Assembly: GCF_027924965.1 (NCBI RefSeq)
Contig: NZ_AP027056.1
Span: 868,001-932,000, forward strand
Direction: 5' to 3'
DNA length: 64,000 nucleotides
DNA from: Limnohabitans sp. TEGF004
GTDB lineage: Bacteria; Pseudomonadota; Gammaproteobacteria; Burkholderiales; Burkholderiaceae_C
The position numbers and the translations under genes were made by a program. Below are positions 36,261 through 49,171 of the stretch, one piece after another. A model generated the notes under the pieces. That model made no database searches and was not told the DNA's origin. It was given only the letters and a program-made list of their open reading frames with translations. Each line of letters opens with the position of its first letter. The first letter of the stretch is position 1.

Positions 36261-37061
36261 ATGAGCCACACATCTGATACGACCACACCGCCTTTGTTTT
36301 GGCCCATGGATTGGGCATTGCCTGCGGGTGTGCAAGCGCTCTGCACCACGCGTGTGGGCGGTGTGTCGCAAGCTCCGTTTGATGGTTTCAATTTGGGGGA
36401 CCACGTACAAGACGACACACAGGCTGTCGCGCAAAACCGCGCTTTGCTACAAGCGCAGCTGGGGGGGGCGCGGCCTGTGTTTCTCAGTCAAGTGCACGGC
36501 GTGGAGGTGGCTCAGCTCAGCGCCGTGACGCCCGATGGCACAGAAGCTGATGCTTGCCTCACGCAAGAGTCCCGAGTGGCTTGCACCATCATGGTGGCCG
36601 ATTGTTTGCCTTTGTTGTTCACCGATGATGCTGGCCAAGTGGTGGCTGCCGCACATGCTGGATGGCGTGGCTTAGCTTCGGGTGTGATTGAACAAACGGT
36701 GAATGGGGTGTGTGCACAAGCAGGCGTGTTTGCAGCGCAAGTGCGTGTGTGGCTGGGACCATGCATTGGCTCTGATGCGTTTGAGGTGGGGGACGATGTG
36801 CGTGTGGCGTTTACTTCGGGCGATGCTGTAGACCCAACCCAAGCCCGAGGTTTTTTCAAACCGCACCCATCTCACGCAGGCAAATGGTTGGCTGATCTTG
36901 CAGGCTTGGCGCGTTTGCGCTTGCAGGCTTTAGGCGTTACGTCGATCGCAGGCAACGACAGCACGCCCGAGTGGTGCACGGTCGCGCAGCGCTCAAGGCT
37001 CTTTTCGTACCGGCGCGATGGTGTCACCGGACGCTTTGCCGTGTGTATTTGGCGCAACTGA
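36261..37061 (+). CDS. pgeF: PgeF/YfiH multicopper-like protein (peptidoglycan editing, purine nucleoside phosphorylase fold)
   Basis: 266 residues of the DUF152/laccase-domain family. It shows the metal-ligand motifs FLSQVHGVEVAQL, MVADCLPLLF, AAHAGWRGLASGVI and VWLGPCIGSDAFEVG, with the final EWCTVAQRSRLFSYRRDG. E. coli YfiH (PgeF) prevents misincorporation of the wrong amino acid into peptidoglycan, while other members have nucleoside phosphorylase activity. Its 3' end overlaps the convergent membrane gene by 69 bases. Confidence 0.9.
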   Translation: MSHTSDTTTPPLFWPMDWALPAGVQALCTTRVGGVSQAPFDGFNLGDHVQDDTQAVAQNRALLQAQLGGARPVFLSQVHGVEVAQLSAVTPDGTEADACLTQESRVACTIMVADCLPLLFTDDAGQVVAAAHAGWRGLASGVIEQTVNGVCAQAGVFAAQVRVWLGPCIGSDAFEVGDDVRVAFTSGDAVDPTQARGFFKPHPSHAGKWLADLAGLARLRLQALGVTSIAGNDSTPEWCTVAQRSRLFSYRRDGVTGRFAVCIWRN

Positions 37062-37310
37062 AGCGCCATCACCGCCAGCGTTTTGTATACCGTTTGCCGC
37101 AAGCGCTTGTTCGCGTTCTGCGGCTTCTTTTGCCTTGATGGCACGGCGCCTTGCAGGCGTGCCCATGATGTAGCCGACCACGCCCATGGGTAATAAGCCA
37201 TAGAGCAAGAAAGTAAACAGGGCGCCAAGCAAAGAGCCCACTGGGCTTGTCGCTTCAGCGATTGCCATCATCAAAGCCACGTAAATCCACGCGATCAGGA
37301 CCAAATACAT
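36993..37310 (-). CDS. Small membrane protein of unknown function
   Basis: 105 residues. Two hydrophobic helices (about 1-20 and 28-50, the latter LLGALFTFLLYGLLPMGVVGYIMG) are followed by a charged tail (ARRRAIKAKEAAEREQ) and a low-complexity C-terminus. The last 23 codons lie inside the 3' end of pgeF on the other strand. Membrane location is clear; function is not. Confidence 0.65.
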   Translation of the reverse strand: MYLVLIAWIYVALMMAIAEATSPVGSLLGALFTFLLYGLLPMGVVGYIMGTPARRRAIKAKEAAEREQALAANGIQNAGGDGASVAPNTHGKASGDTIAPVRKEP

Positions 37311-37416
37311 CTAGGGGTTTTCTCTTGAGTTTGATATCTGTCAGAAATTCGAAGGTAAATCACTGACATACTGGTGACAGTTAAAAAGACAACTGCGACT
37401 GTATAGGAGATGTGCG

Positions 37417-39093
37417 ATGGATCAGAATGCGGCCCTCAAGAGCCTAGGGGATAGCTGGCTCAAAGCTTTGGCCTCATTTCAAACAATCGGCGGTGGTGGA
37501 GATGCAAAAACGCCTTCGTTGAGCTTCTCGCCAGACAAACTGGAAGCCCTGCAAAAGCAGTACATCGAAGAAGCCACTGACTTGTGGAACCAAAGTTTGC
37601 ACGGCAAACCAGAAGTGAAAGACCGCCGTTTCAAAGGCGATGCATGGGCACACAACCCCATGGCCGCATTCACCGCGGCGGCGTATTTGCTCAACACCCG
37701 CACGATGATGGCGCTCACCGAAGCCGCCGAAACTGACGCCAAAACCAAAGCACGTATTCAATTCGCCGTTGAGCAATGGGCTGCTGCTGCTGCGCCTAGC
37801 AACTACTTGGCACTCAACGCAGAAGCTCAGCAAAAAGCGATTGAGACCAAAGGCGAGAGCATTTCCAAAGGCATTCAAAACTTGTTGCACGACATGCAGC
37901 AAGGCCATGTGTCGATGACCGACGAAAGCCTGTTTGAAGTGGGCAAAAACGTGGCCACCACCGAAGGCAAAGTGGTGTTTGAAAACGAGTTTTTCCAGTT
38001 ACTCGAATACAAGCCACTCACCGCCAAGGTGTATGAGCGTCCGTTCTTGTTCATCCCGCCTTGCATCAACAAGTTCTATATCTTGGACTTGCAGCCTGAA
38101 AACTCATTCATCCGCTACGCCGTGGCCCAAGGTCATCGCACGTTTGTGGTGAGCTGGCGCAATCCTGATGAAAGCCTACGCAACACCACATGGGACAACT
38201 ATGTGGAGGATGTGGCCATTCAAGCCATCAAGGTGGTACAAGAAATTGGCGGCGCAAAGCAAATTAATGCTCTGGGTTTCTGCGTGGGCGGCACCATTCT
38301 TTCTAATGCGCTGGCTGTGCTGGCCGCGCGTGGCGAAAAACCAGTGGCCAGCGCAACTTTGTTGACTACGCTGATTGACTTCACAGACACCGGCATCTTG
38401 GATGTGTTCATTGACGAAGGGTTTGTGAAGTACCGCGAAGGCCAGTTTGCCGAAGGCGGGCTGATGAAGGGCAAAGACATGGCGTCGACCTTCAGCTTCT
38501 TGCGCCCCAACGATTTGGTGTGGAACTACGTGGTTGGCAACTACCTCAAAGGTGAAACACCGCCACCGTTTGACTTGCTTTACTGGAACAGCGATTCCAC
38601 CAACTTACCCGGCCCCATGTATGCCTGGTACTTGCGCAACACCTACCTTGAGAATAACCTCATCAAGCCTGGCAAAGCCATGGTGTGCGGCGAGAAGATT
38701 GACTTGCGCAAGGTGGACATGCCCATCTACATCTACGGCTCGCGTGAAGACCACATCGTGCCGATTGGCGGCGCGTATGCCAGCACACATGTGTTCCCTG
38801 GCAAGAAGCGTTTTGTGATGGGGGCCTCTGGCCACATCGCAGGCGTGATCAATCCACCCGCGGCCAAGAAGCGTTGTTACTGGACGGGCAGCGAAACCAG
38901 TTTCCCCAAAGACGCTGAGCAATGGATTGCCAAATCCAAAGAGCACGCTGGCAGTTGGTGGACCGATTGGTCTGCTTGGCTCAAAACACACGCAGGCAAA
39001 CAAATCGCAGCACCCAAAGCCTACGGCAAGGGCAAGCACAAAGCGATTGAGGTCGCACCCGGTCGTTACGTCAAAGAACGCGCCAGTCATTAA
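37417..39093 (+). CDS. phaC: Class I poly(3-hydroxyalkanoate) synthase
   Basis: Polymerises 3-hydroxybutyryl-CoA into PHB at the granule surface. The 558 residues include the PhaC N-terminal domain (GDAWAHNPMAAFTAAAYLLNTR) and an alpha/beta-hydrolase core. The nucleophile Cys289 is in GFCVGGT, the catalytic aspartate in GSREDHIVP, and the histidine in GASGHIAGVINPP. It is slightly shorter than the R. eutropha enzyme at the N-terminus. AGGAG precedes the ATG. It leads the phaC-phaA-phaB order. Confidence 0.96.
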   Translation: MDQNAALKSLGDSWLKALASFQTIGGGGDAKTPSLSFSPDKLEALQKQYIEEATDLWNQSLHGKPEVKDRRFKGDAWAHNPMAAFTAAAYLLNTRTMMALTEAAETDAKTKARIQFAVEQWAAAAAPSNYLALNAEAQQKAIETKGESISKGIQNLLHDMQQGHVSMTDESLFEVGKNVATTEGKVVFENEFFQLLEYKPLTAKVYERPFLFIPPCINKFYILDLQPENSFIRYAVAQGHRTFVVSWRNPDESLRNTTWDNYVEDVAIQAIKVVQEIGGAKQINALGFCVGGTILSNALAVLAARGEKPVASATLLTTLIDFTDTGILDVFIDEGFVKYREGQFAEGGLMKGKDMASTFSFLRPNDLVWNYVVGNYLKGETPPPFDLLYWNSDSTNLPGPMYAWYLRNTYLENNLIKPGKAMVCGEKIDLRKVDMPIYIYGSREDHIVPIGGAYASTHVFPGKKRFVMGASGHIAGVINPPAAKKRCYWTGSETSFPKDAEQWIAKSKEHAGSWWTDWSAWLKTHAGKQIAAPKAYGKGKHKAIEVAPGRYVKERASH

Positions 39094-39127
39094 TTTTTAA
39101 AAACTTCTTATATTTTTGGAGACACAC

Positions 39128-40306
39128 ATGGAAGACATCGTCATCGTTTCAGCCGCACGCACAGCCGTGGGCAAGTTTGGTGGTTCACTCGCCAAAATCG
39201 CAGCCACTGAGCTGGGCTCTATCGTCATTCGTGAAGCCTTGGCGCGTGCCAAGGTTGATCCTGCGATGGTGGGCGAAGTCATCATGGGCCAAGTGCTGGC
39301 TGCTGGCGCTGGCCAAAACCCTGCGCGTCAAGCCTTGATCAAGTCTGGCATTCCCAATGCAGTGCCTGCTTTGACCATTAACGCGGTATGCGGCTCTGGC
39401 CTCAAAGCCGTGATGTTGGCTGCACAAGCTGTGGCGTATGGCGACAGCGACATCGTGGTGGCCGGTGGCCAAGAAAACATGAGCGCTTCAGGCCATGTGC
39501 TGCTGGGTTCACGTGATGGTCAACGCATGGGCAACTGGAACATGATTGACACCATGATCGTCGACGGTTTGTGGGACGTGTACAACCAGTACCACATGGG
39601 CATCACGGCTGAGAACGTGGCCAAAGAATTCCACATCACCCGCGACATGCAAGACGCACTGGCTTTGGCCAGCCAGCAAAAAGCATCGGCAGCCCAAGAC
39701 GCTGGCAAGTTCAAAGACGAAATCGTGTCGGTGAACATTCCCCAACGCAAGGGTGACCCCGTGGTGTTCAACGCCGACGAATACATCAACAAAAAAACCA
39801 CCGCCGAAGCCTTGGCCGGTTTGCGCCCAGCGTTTGACAAAGCAGGTTCCGTGACAGCCGGTAACGCATCAGGCATCAACGACGGCGCTGCCGCTGTGGT
39901 GGTGATGACGGCTAAGAAAGCAGCTGCTTTGGGCCTCACTCCTTTGGCTCGCATCGCCGCATTCGGCACCAGCGGTTTAGACCCAAAAATCATGGGCATG
40001 GGCCCTGTGTCTGCTTCACGCAAAGCTTTGGAGCGTGCAGGCTGGAAAGCATCAGATGTGGACCTGTTCGAACTCAACGAAGCTTTCGCTGCACAAGCTT
40101 GCGCCGTGAACCAACAGTTGGACATCGACCCAGCCAAGGTCAACGTCAACGGTGGCGCGATTGCCATTGGTCACCCCATCGGTGCATCCGGTTGCCGCAT
40201 CTTGGTGACTTTGCTGCACGAAATGCAACGCACCAACGCCAAGAAAGGCTTGGCCGCGCTGTGTATCGGTGGCGGCATGGGCGTGTCGTTGGCACTCGAG
40301 CGTTGA
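39128..40306 (+). CDS. phaA: Acetyl-CoA acetyltransferase (beta-ketothiolase)
   Basis: Condenses two acetyl-CoA to acetoacetyl-CoA, the first step to PHB. 392 residues with acylation Cys88 in TINAVCGSGLKAV, GGQENMSASGHVL, NGGAIAIGHPIGASGCRI and the C-terminal cysteine in LCIGGGMGVSLAL. GGAG precedes the ATG at 39128; a start four codons earlier is less likely. Short gap from phaC. Confidence 0.96.
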   Translation: MEDIVIVSAARTAVGKFGGSLAKIAATELGSIVIREALARAKVDPAMVGEVIMGQVLAAGAGQNPARQALIKSGIPNAVPALTINAVCGSGLKAVMLAAQAVAYGDSDIVVAGGQENMSASGHVLLGSRDGQRMGNWNMIDTMIVDGLWDVYNQYHMGITAENVAKEFHITRDMQDALALASQQKASAAQDAGKFKDEIVSVNIPQRKGDPVVFNADEYINKKTTAEALAGLRPAFDKAGSVTAGNASGINDGAAAVVVMTAKKAAALGLTPLARIAAFGTSGLDPKIMGMGPVSASRKALERAGWKASDVDLFELNEAFAAQACAVNQQLDIDPAKVNVNGGAIAIGHPIGASGCRILVTLLHEMQRTNAKKGLAALCIGGGMGVSLALER

Positions 40307-40378
40307 TGCAGCGTTGATTCGCACTTCACTCGAATTCAGATTTCTTTCACTAAAAACTCATAAATCAGGAGACAAAAA

Positions 40379-41116
40379 ATGAGCAAAAAAGTAGCGTACG
40401 TCACAGGTGGCATGGGTGGCATCGGAACCGCGATCTGCCAACGTCTGCACAAAGAAGGCTTCACCGTGATCGCCGGTTGCGGTCCAACCCGTGATTTCAA
40501 CAAATGGTTGGATGAGCAAAAAGCTTTGGGCTTTACCTTCTACGCATCCGTCGGCAACGTGGGTGATTGGGATTCCACGGTCGAAGCTTTCACCAAAGCC
40601 AAAGCCGAGCACGGCCCCATCGACGTGTTGGTGAACAACGCCGGTATCACCAAGGACCGCATGTTCTTGAAGATGACACGCGAAGATTGGGATGCGGTGA
40701 TGAACACCAACCTCGATTCGATGTTCAACGTCACCAAGCAAGTGGTGCCAGACATGGTCGAACGTGGCTGGGGTCGCATCATCAACATCTCATCGGTGAA
40801 CGGTGAAAAAGGCCAAGCGGGTCAAACCAACTACTCGGCTGCCAAGGCCGGTATGCACGGTTTCTCCATGGCGTTGGCGCAAGAGCTGGCCACCAAAGGC
40901 GTGACGGTCAACACCGTGTCACCTGGCTACATCGGTACAGACATGGTCAACGCCATTCGTCCTGATGTGCTGGAAAAAATTGTGGCCACGGTGCCCGTCA
41001 AGCGTTTGGGCAAGCCTGCCGAAATCGCGTCCATCATTGCGTGGATGGCCAGCGAAGACGGTGGCTACACCACCGGCGCTGACTTCGCCGTGAACGGTGG
41101 TTTGCACATGGGTTAA
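40379..41116 (+). CDS. phaB: Acetoacetyl-CoA reductase
   Basis: NADPH-dependent reduction of acetoacetyl-CoA to (R)-3-hydroxybutyryl-CoA. 245-residue short-chain dehydrogenase with AYVTGGMGGIGTAICQRL (cofactor loop), VLVNNAGITKDRMFLKM, and the active-site YSAAKAG (Tyr/Lys). VNTVSPGYIGTDMV is typical of PhaB. Last gene of the PHB synthesis cluster, followed by a terminator. Confidence 0.96.
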   Translation: MSKKVAYVTGGMGGIGTAICQRLHKEGFTVIAGCGPTRDFNKWLDEQKALGFTFYASVGNVGDWDSTVEAFTKAKAEHGPIDVLVNNAGITKDRMFLKMTREDWDAVMNTNLDSMFNVTKQVVPDMVERGWGRIINISSVNGEKGQAGQTNYSAAKAGMHGFSMALAQELATKGVTVNTVSPGYIGTDMVNAIRPDVLEKIVATVPVKRLGKPAEIASIIAWMASEDGGYTTGADFAVNGGLHMG

Positions 41117-41134
41117 GCCTTTGTGGCTTCCATG

Positions 41135-41161
41135 AAAAAGCCCGCTCGAAGCGGGCTTTTT
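41135..41161. terminator. Bidirectional terminator after phaB
   Basis: AAAAAGCCCGCT, loop CGA, AGCGGGCTTTTT. It lies between phaB and the convergent SPFH-gene end. Confidence 0.93.
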
Positions 41162-41179
41162 CACGTCTAGCAAAACCGT

Positions 41180-42088
41180 TTATTTGTTGAGCTTGACCAT
41201 CTGCATGGCCGAGGCAATCAAGCCCGATACTTCGGTCATGTTGCTGGGCACGATGAGGGTGGTGGTGGCATCTGATGCCACTTTCCCGTATGCCTGCACG
41301 GCTTGCTCGGCCACTTTGAGTTGCACCGCTTGTTCACCGCCGGGCTGGCGAATGGCGGCGGCAATACGTTCAATCGCTTGTGCCGTGGCATCGGCCACTG
41401 CGGTGATGGAAGCGGCTTCACCTTGGGCCTTGTTGATGGCCGCTTGCTTCTCACCTTCAGAGCGCGCAATGAAAGCTTCGCGTTCACCCGTGGCAATGTT
41501 GATTTGTTCTTGACGACGGCCTTCTGAGGCGGCGATCAGCGCACGCTTTTCACGCTCAGCCGTGATTTGCGATTGCATGGCATGCAAGATTTCTTTGGGC
41601 GGCGTCAGGTCTTTGATTTCGTAGCGCAACACTTTCACACCCCAGTTCAAGGCGGCTTCGTCAATCGCAGCCACCACTTGCGCGTTGATGATGTCGCGTT
41701 CTTCAAAGGTCTTGTCGAGTTCGAGTTTGCCAATCACGCTGCGCAAGCTGGTTTGTGCCAGTTGCGTCACGGCCATGATGTAGTTGGACGAGCCGTAGCT
41801 CGCCAAGCGCGGGTCGGTCACTTGGAAATACAAAATGCCATCGACTTGCAGTTGCGTGTTGTCACGTGTGATGCAAATCTGACTGGGCACATCGAGCGGA
41901 ATTTCTTTGAGGCTGTGCTTTTGAATCACGTTATCAATGAAGGGCACGACAAAGTTCAAGCCCGGTGTGAGGCTGGCGTGGTACTTGCCCAAACGCTCAA
42001 CCACCCAAGCGTTTTGCTGGGGCACGACTTTGACCGTTTTGACGATGAACAAAACGGCGATGGCCAAAAAGAGAATTGCGATTTCCAT
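41180..42088 (-). CDS. SPFH/band-7 membrane scaffold protein (QmcA/stomatin-like)
   Basis: 302 residues. One N-terminal membrane helix (residues 1-20) is followed by the SPFH domain (VVPQQNAWVVERLGKYHASL, PGLNFVVPFIDNV, RDIINAQVVAAIDEAA). A coiled coil rich in Ala/Glu comes next (EREKRALIAASEGRRQEQIN), then the C-terminal oligomer region. Such proteins build membrane-associated cages and work with NfeD proteins. The NfeD gene lies 20 bases upstream on the same strand. Confidence 0.93.
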   Translation of the reverse strand: MEIAILFLAIAVLFIVKTVKVVPQQNAWVVERLGKYHASLTPGLNFVVPFIDNVIQKHSLKEIPLDVPSQICITRDNTQLQVDGILYFQVTDPRLASYGSSNYIMAVTQLAQTSLRSVIGKLELDKTFEERDIINAQVVAAIDEAALNWGVKVLRYEIKDLTPPKEILHAMQSQITAEREKRALIAASEGRRQEQINIATGEREAFIARSEGEKQAAINKAQGEAASITAVADATAQAIERIAAAIRQPGGEQAVQLKVAEQAVQAYGKVASDATTTLIVPSNMTEVSGLIASAMQMVKLNK

Positions 42089-42108
42089 AGCTGAGCCTTT
42101 GAGAGAAG

Positions 42109-42525
42109 TTAAATTTTTTCCAGCACCAAGCGGTTGCCTTGCATCTCACTGATGCGGTGCAAGCCAGGTTCGGGTGTCGCGTTCGCCGCACACACAGCAG
42201 TCCATTGCGCGCCACGGTGTTTGACTTGGGCGTGGCCTTGGGTGTCCCACGCATCTACCGTCACGGTCTCGCCAATGTCGAGGTGCACATTGCTGTCTTG
42301 TGCGTCGTTGCTGAGTGGTTTTTTCAAGTGCCACAGCACGGCAGCACCACCGCCCACGACTGCCGCTGTGACGATTTGCCAAGTGAGCGTGCCGTCTGCA
42401 TAGGCTGTCAGCGCAGCGGCAGTAGCGCCTAGCGAGAGCATGAGCAAATAAAACGTGCCGGTCAGCAGTTCGGCCATCACGAGCACGCCTGCGACGATCA
42501 ACCAGAGGGTTGGGTTATCCATCAT
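42109..42525 (-). CDS. NfeD-family membrane protein
   Basis: 138 residues with three or four hydrophobic segments in the first 68 residues (MDNPTLWLIVAGVLVMAELL, TGTFYLLMLSLGATAAALTA). A C-terminal OB-like domain follows (VHLDIGETVTVDAWDTQGHAQVKHRG). This is the short NfeD type without protease domain, and it partners the SPFH protein downstream. Either of the two adjacent ATG codons could be the start. Confidence 0.9.
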   Translation of the reverse strand: MMDNPTLWLIVAGVLVMAELLTGTFYLLMLSLGATAAALTAYADGTLTWQIVTAAVVGGGAAVLWHLKKPLSNDAQDSNVHLDIGETVTVDAWDTQGHAQVKHRGAQWTAVCAANATPEPGLHRISEMQGNRLVLEKI

Positions 42526-42603
42526 TCACACCTTGAACTAAATATTTTTAGGTACATCACCATTGTGCCTAATTTGAAAAGAGTGGCACGGGATAATTAA
42601 GGC

Positions 42604-43614
42604 ATGAATTTTCCCGATGCCTCGCTTTGGCGCACGTCCGTCGCCCCCATGATGGATTGGACTGATCGCCACTGCCGCTATTTCCACCGCCTGCTCAGCC
42701 GCAACACTTTGCTCTACACCGAGATGGTCACCACCGGTGCGCTTCGCCATGGCGATACACAGCGGCATTTGCGCTTCAACGCGGAAGAGCATCCGGTGGC
42801 TTTGCAGCTGGGTGGCAGCGACGCGGCTGATTTGGCGCACGGTGCGAAGTTGGGCGAGCAATGGGGCTACAACGAAATCAACCTCAATTGCGGCTGCCCG
42901 TCTGACCGAGTGCAGCGTGGCGCGTTTGGCGCGTGTTTGATGAACGAGCCACGCACCGTGGCCGATGGCGTGAAAGCCATGATGGATGTGGTGAGCATTC
43001 CTGTCACCGTCAAGCACCGCATTGGCATTGACCGCATCGAGAGCTACGACTTTGTGCGCGACTTTGTGGGTACGGTCAGCGATGCGGGGTGCAAGGTGTT
43101 CATCGTGCACGCACGAAATGCGTGGCTCGATGGTTTGAGTCCCAAAGAAAACCGCGAAGTGCCGCCGCTGCGCTACGAGTTGGGTTACCAGCTGAAAAAA
43201 GACTTTCCCAACTTGGTGATCGCCATCAACGGCGGCATCACCACCAATGCGCAAATGGCCGAGCACTTGCAGCATGTCGATGGTGTGATGTTGGGGCGCG
43301 AAGCCTATTACCGTCCGTGGCTGATGACGACGTGGGATGCCGAGTTTTACAACGACCCGCACGAGACACTCAGCCGCGAAGCGGTGGAGGAGGCGATGGT
43401 CGCTTACATGGAGAGAGCTCAAGCAGAAGATGGTTGCCCTTGGTATCCGATTGCACGTCACATGCTAGGGCTATTTCATGGCCAACGCGGTGCGCGTTTG
43501 TGGCGTCAGGTATGGAGCAACCACAAGCTCAAACCATTGCCACCGCGTGAAGTGCTGAAAATTGCCCGTGAGGCTTTGGCTCGCGGCGCGGAACATCCCG
43601 CAGAAACAAACTGA
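42604..43614 (+). CDS. dusA: tRNA-dihydrouridine(20/20a) synthase DusA
   Basis: FMN enzyme reducing uridine in the tRNA D-loop. 336 residues with VAPMMDWTDRHCRYFHRLLS, LLYTEMVTTGALRHGD, EHPVALQLGGSDAADLA and catalytic Cys in INLNCGCPSDRVQRGAFGAC. GLSPKENREVPPL and HARNAWL are DusA-specific and separate it from DusB/DusC. Divergent from the NfeD gene. Confidence 0.95.
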   Translation: MNFPDASLWRTSVAPMMDWTDRHCRYFHRLLSRNTLLYTEMVTTGALRHGDTQRHLRFNAEEHPVALQLGGSDAADLAHGAKLGEQWGYNEINLNCGCPSDRVQRGAFGACLMNEPRTVADGVKAMMDVVSIPVTVKHRIGIDRIESYDFVRDFVGTVSDAGCKVFIVHARNAWLDGLSPKENREVPPLRYELGYQLKKDFPNLVIAINGGITTNAQMAEHLQHVDGVMLGREAYYRPWLMTTWDAEFYNDPHETLSREAVEEAMVAYMERAQAEDGCPWYPIARHMLGLFHGQRGARLWRQVWSNHKLKPLPPREVLKIAREALARGAEHPAETN

Positions 43615-43626
43615 CAGTATGGCGCT

Positions 43627-44262
43627 TTAGCTGGCGGCCTCTAAGCCGTTGGCAAAGTGTTCGTTCATGCGCTGCACCGTCAGTGCTGCGTCACGTGCCA
43701 TCAACGCATCCATGATGGCTTGGTGCTCTTTGAGCGATTCTTCGAGGCGGCCGTTTTTGAACAACGAGTTGTGACGGTTGAGCTTCATCACCTTGCGCAA
43801 GTCCGCCACCATTTGGTCGCGCCAACGGTTGTTGGCGATTTCCAGCAAGCGCATGTGAAAGCGCTCGTTGATTTCAAAGAACTTTTCTCGGTCAGCCACA
43901 GCGGCCGTGAGCTCGGCGTGCAGGGCTTGCAAATCTTTGAGCTGCTCATCGCTGGCGTCTTTGGCCACCACGCCTGCAGCATCTGACTCCAGCAAAGAGA
44001 GCAGGTGGTACACATCGCGTTGGTCTTTTTCGTTGACCTCGGTCACATACGCACCGCGGCGCACTTTCATGGTCACCAAGCCTTCAGCGGCCAGCACCTT
44101 GAGGGCTTCGCGCATGGGCGTGCGGCTGATGCCGTATTCCTCGGCCAAGCGCATCTCGTCAATCCAGCTGCCGGGCTCTAATTCGGCCGCAAAAATACGC
44201 TGACGCAGCAGTTCAGCGACTTCTTCGTACAGGGCGCGAGGGGTGAGGGTGACGGCGGACAT
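43627..44262 (-). CDS. GntR-family regulator (FCD subfamily), divergent from scpA
   Basis: 211 residues. The winged HTH is LYEEVAELLRQRIFAAELEPG...LAEEYGISRTPMREALKVLAAEGLVTMKVRRGAYV. The all-helical FCD effector domain has ERFHMRLLEIANNRWRDQM with metal/acid-binding positions. It is transcribed away from the methylmalonyl-CoA mutase operon, the usual layout for a local regulator; the ligand may be a propionate-pathway acid or acyl-CoA (inference). The start at 44262 follows family length; an in-frame start further up lies in the operator region. Confidence 0.88.
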   Translation of the reverse strand: MSAVTLTPRALYEEVAELLRQRIFAAELEPGSWIDEMRLAEEYGISRTPMREALKVLAAEGLVTMKVRRGAYVTEVNEKDQRDVYHLLSLLESDAAGVVAKDASDEQLKDLQALHAELTAAVADREKFFEINERFHMRLLEIANNRWRDQMVADLRKVMKLNRHNSLFKNGRLEESLKEHQAIMDALMARDAALTVQRMNEHFANGLEAAS

Positions 44263-44277
44263 GGACTCGAATTGTAA

Positions 44278-44321
44278 GCTGATATAAGATTTTGAATCAA
44301 TAATTATGAATGATATGATTC
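44278..44321. promoter_or_regulatory. Operator-like elements in the gntR/scpA divergent promoter
   Basis: GCTGATATAAGA (44278-44289) matches the aceA palindrome TCTTATATAAGA at 10 of 12 positions. GAATCA (44294-44299) and TGATTC (44316-44321) form a second dyad. Both lie in the AT-rich 133-base gap between gntR and scpA. Confidence 0.45.
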
Positions 44322-44328
44322 TGTAACA

Positions 44329-44365
44329 GATCAAAACCCTAGGTTAACCTTGGGTTTCTTTGATC
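44329..44365. promoter_or_regulatory. Large dyad upstream of scpA
   Basis: AAACCC-TA-GGTTAACC-TT-GGGTTT (44334-44357) is a 24-base near-perfect palindrome flanked by GATCAAA and TTTGATC. It could be a protein-binding operator or a leader hairpin. No T run follows, so it is not a terminator. Confidence 0.5.
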
Positions 44366-44395
44366 GCTGCACACCCCTTTCAAGAGTGATTTGCC

Positions 44396-46569
<2,174 letters not shown>

Positions 46570-46573
<4 letters not shown>

Positions 46574-47583
46574 CGCCTGCACAGTTGCTCGATGGACTGT
46601 TGCAGGGCAACCCGCCCGTGCAACGCCGTGCGATGGCCAAAGCAATCACCTTGCTGGAGTCCACGCGCACGGATCATCGCGCATCTGCGGATGAGTTACT
46701 CACCGCCATGTTGCCGCACACGGGCAAGTCGTTTCGACTGGGCATCAGTGGTGTGCCGGGTGTGGGCAAGTCCACCTTTATCGAAGCGTTGGGTTTGTAT
46801 TTGATTGGTCAAGGCCACCGTGTGGCGGTGTTGACTATTGACCCATCGTCGACAGTATCTGGCGGCTCCATTTTGGGTGACAAGACCCGCATGGAGTTTT
46901 TGAGTGTGCACGACCAAGCCTACATTCGACCCAGCCCATCGAGTGGCACCTTGGGTGGTGTGGCCGAAAAAACGCGTGAGTCGATGTTGGTCTGCGAAGC
47001 CGCAGGTTACGACGTGGTGATTGTGGAAACCGTGGGTGTGGGCCAAAGCGAAACCGCTGTGGCCAACATGACCGATATGTTTGTGTTGCTGCAGTTGCCC
47101 AATGCAGGCGACGATTTGCAAGCCATCAAAAAAGGCGTGATGGAGATTGCCGATTTGGTGGTCATCAACAAAGCAGACATCGACGCCATCGCAGCCACAC
47201 GTGCCGAGCTGCAAATCACCAGCGCTTTGCAGTTGTTGGGCATGCACGGTGGCTCGGGCCACGCGCACCGCAACATCGAGGTGTGGCACCCCAAGGTGGT
47301 GCAACTCAGCGCGTTACTGGGCCAAGGCGTGGATGTATTTTGGGCAGCGGTGGGTGAGTTTCAAACCATTCAAAAACAAAACGGCCGCTTCTCTGAGCGC
47401 CGCCAAAACCAAGCCCTGTCATGGATGTGGGAACGCATCGATGCAGGCTTGAAACAAAACTTTAGAGCGCAGCCGCGTGTGCAAACGTTGCTGCCCCAAT
47501 TGAGTCAACAAGTCGCGGCGGGCCAGCTGGCCGCCTCGACGGCTTCCCGTCAACTGCTCAGCGCTTATCAAGCGCAGGGTTAA
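46570..47583 (+). CDS. meaB: Methylmalonyl-CoA mutase-associated GTPase MeaB (ArgK family)
   Basis: G-protein chaperone that loads and protects the cobalamin of the mutase. 337 residues with P-loop [14 protein letters not shown] near residue 62, [31 protein letters not shown] and VVINKADID. The start is GTG at 46570, overlapping the scpA stop by four bases, so it is translationally coupled to its client. Confidence 0.95.
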
Positions 47584-47618
47584 TTTGAAAATCTTCCTGG
47601 AGTAAAGAAAGAGCAACC

Positions 47619-49151
<1,533 letters not shown>

Positions 49152-49171
49152 GCCGCTAGGAGAAGAAGAAC

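Noticed and set aside
44263..44395. Cobalamin riboswitch ahead of methylmalonyl-CoA mutase
   Set aside because: The 133-base gap is too short and lacks the conserved B12-box. The dyads present look like protein operators.
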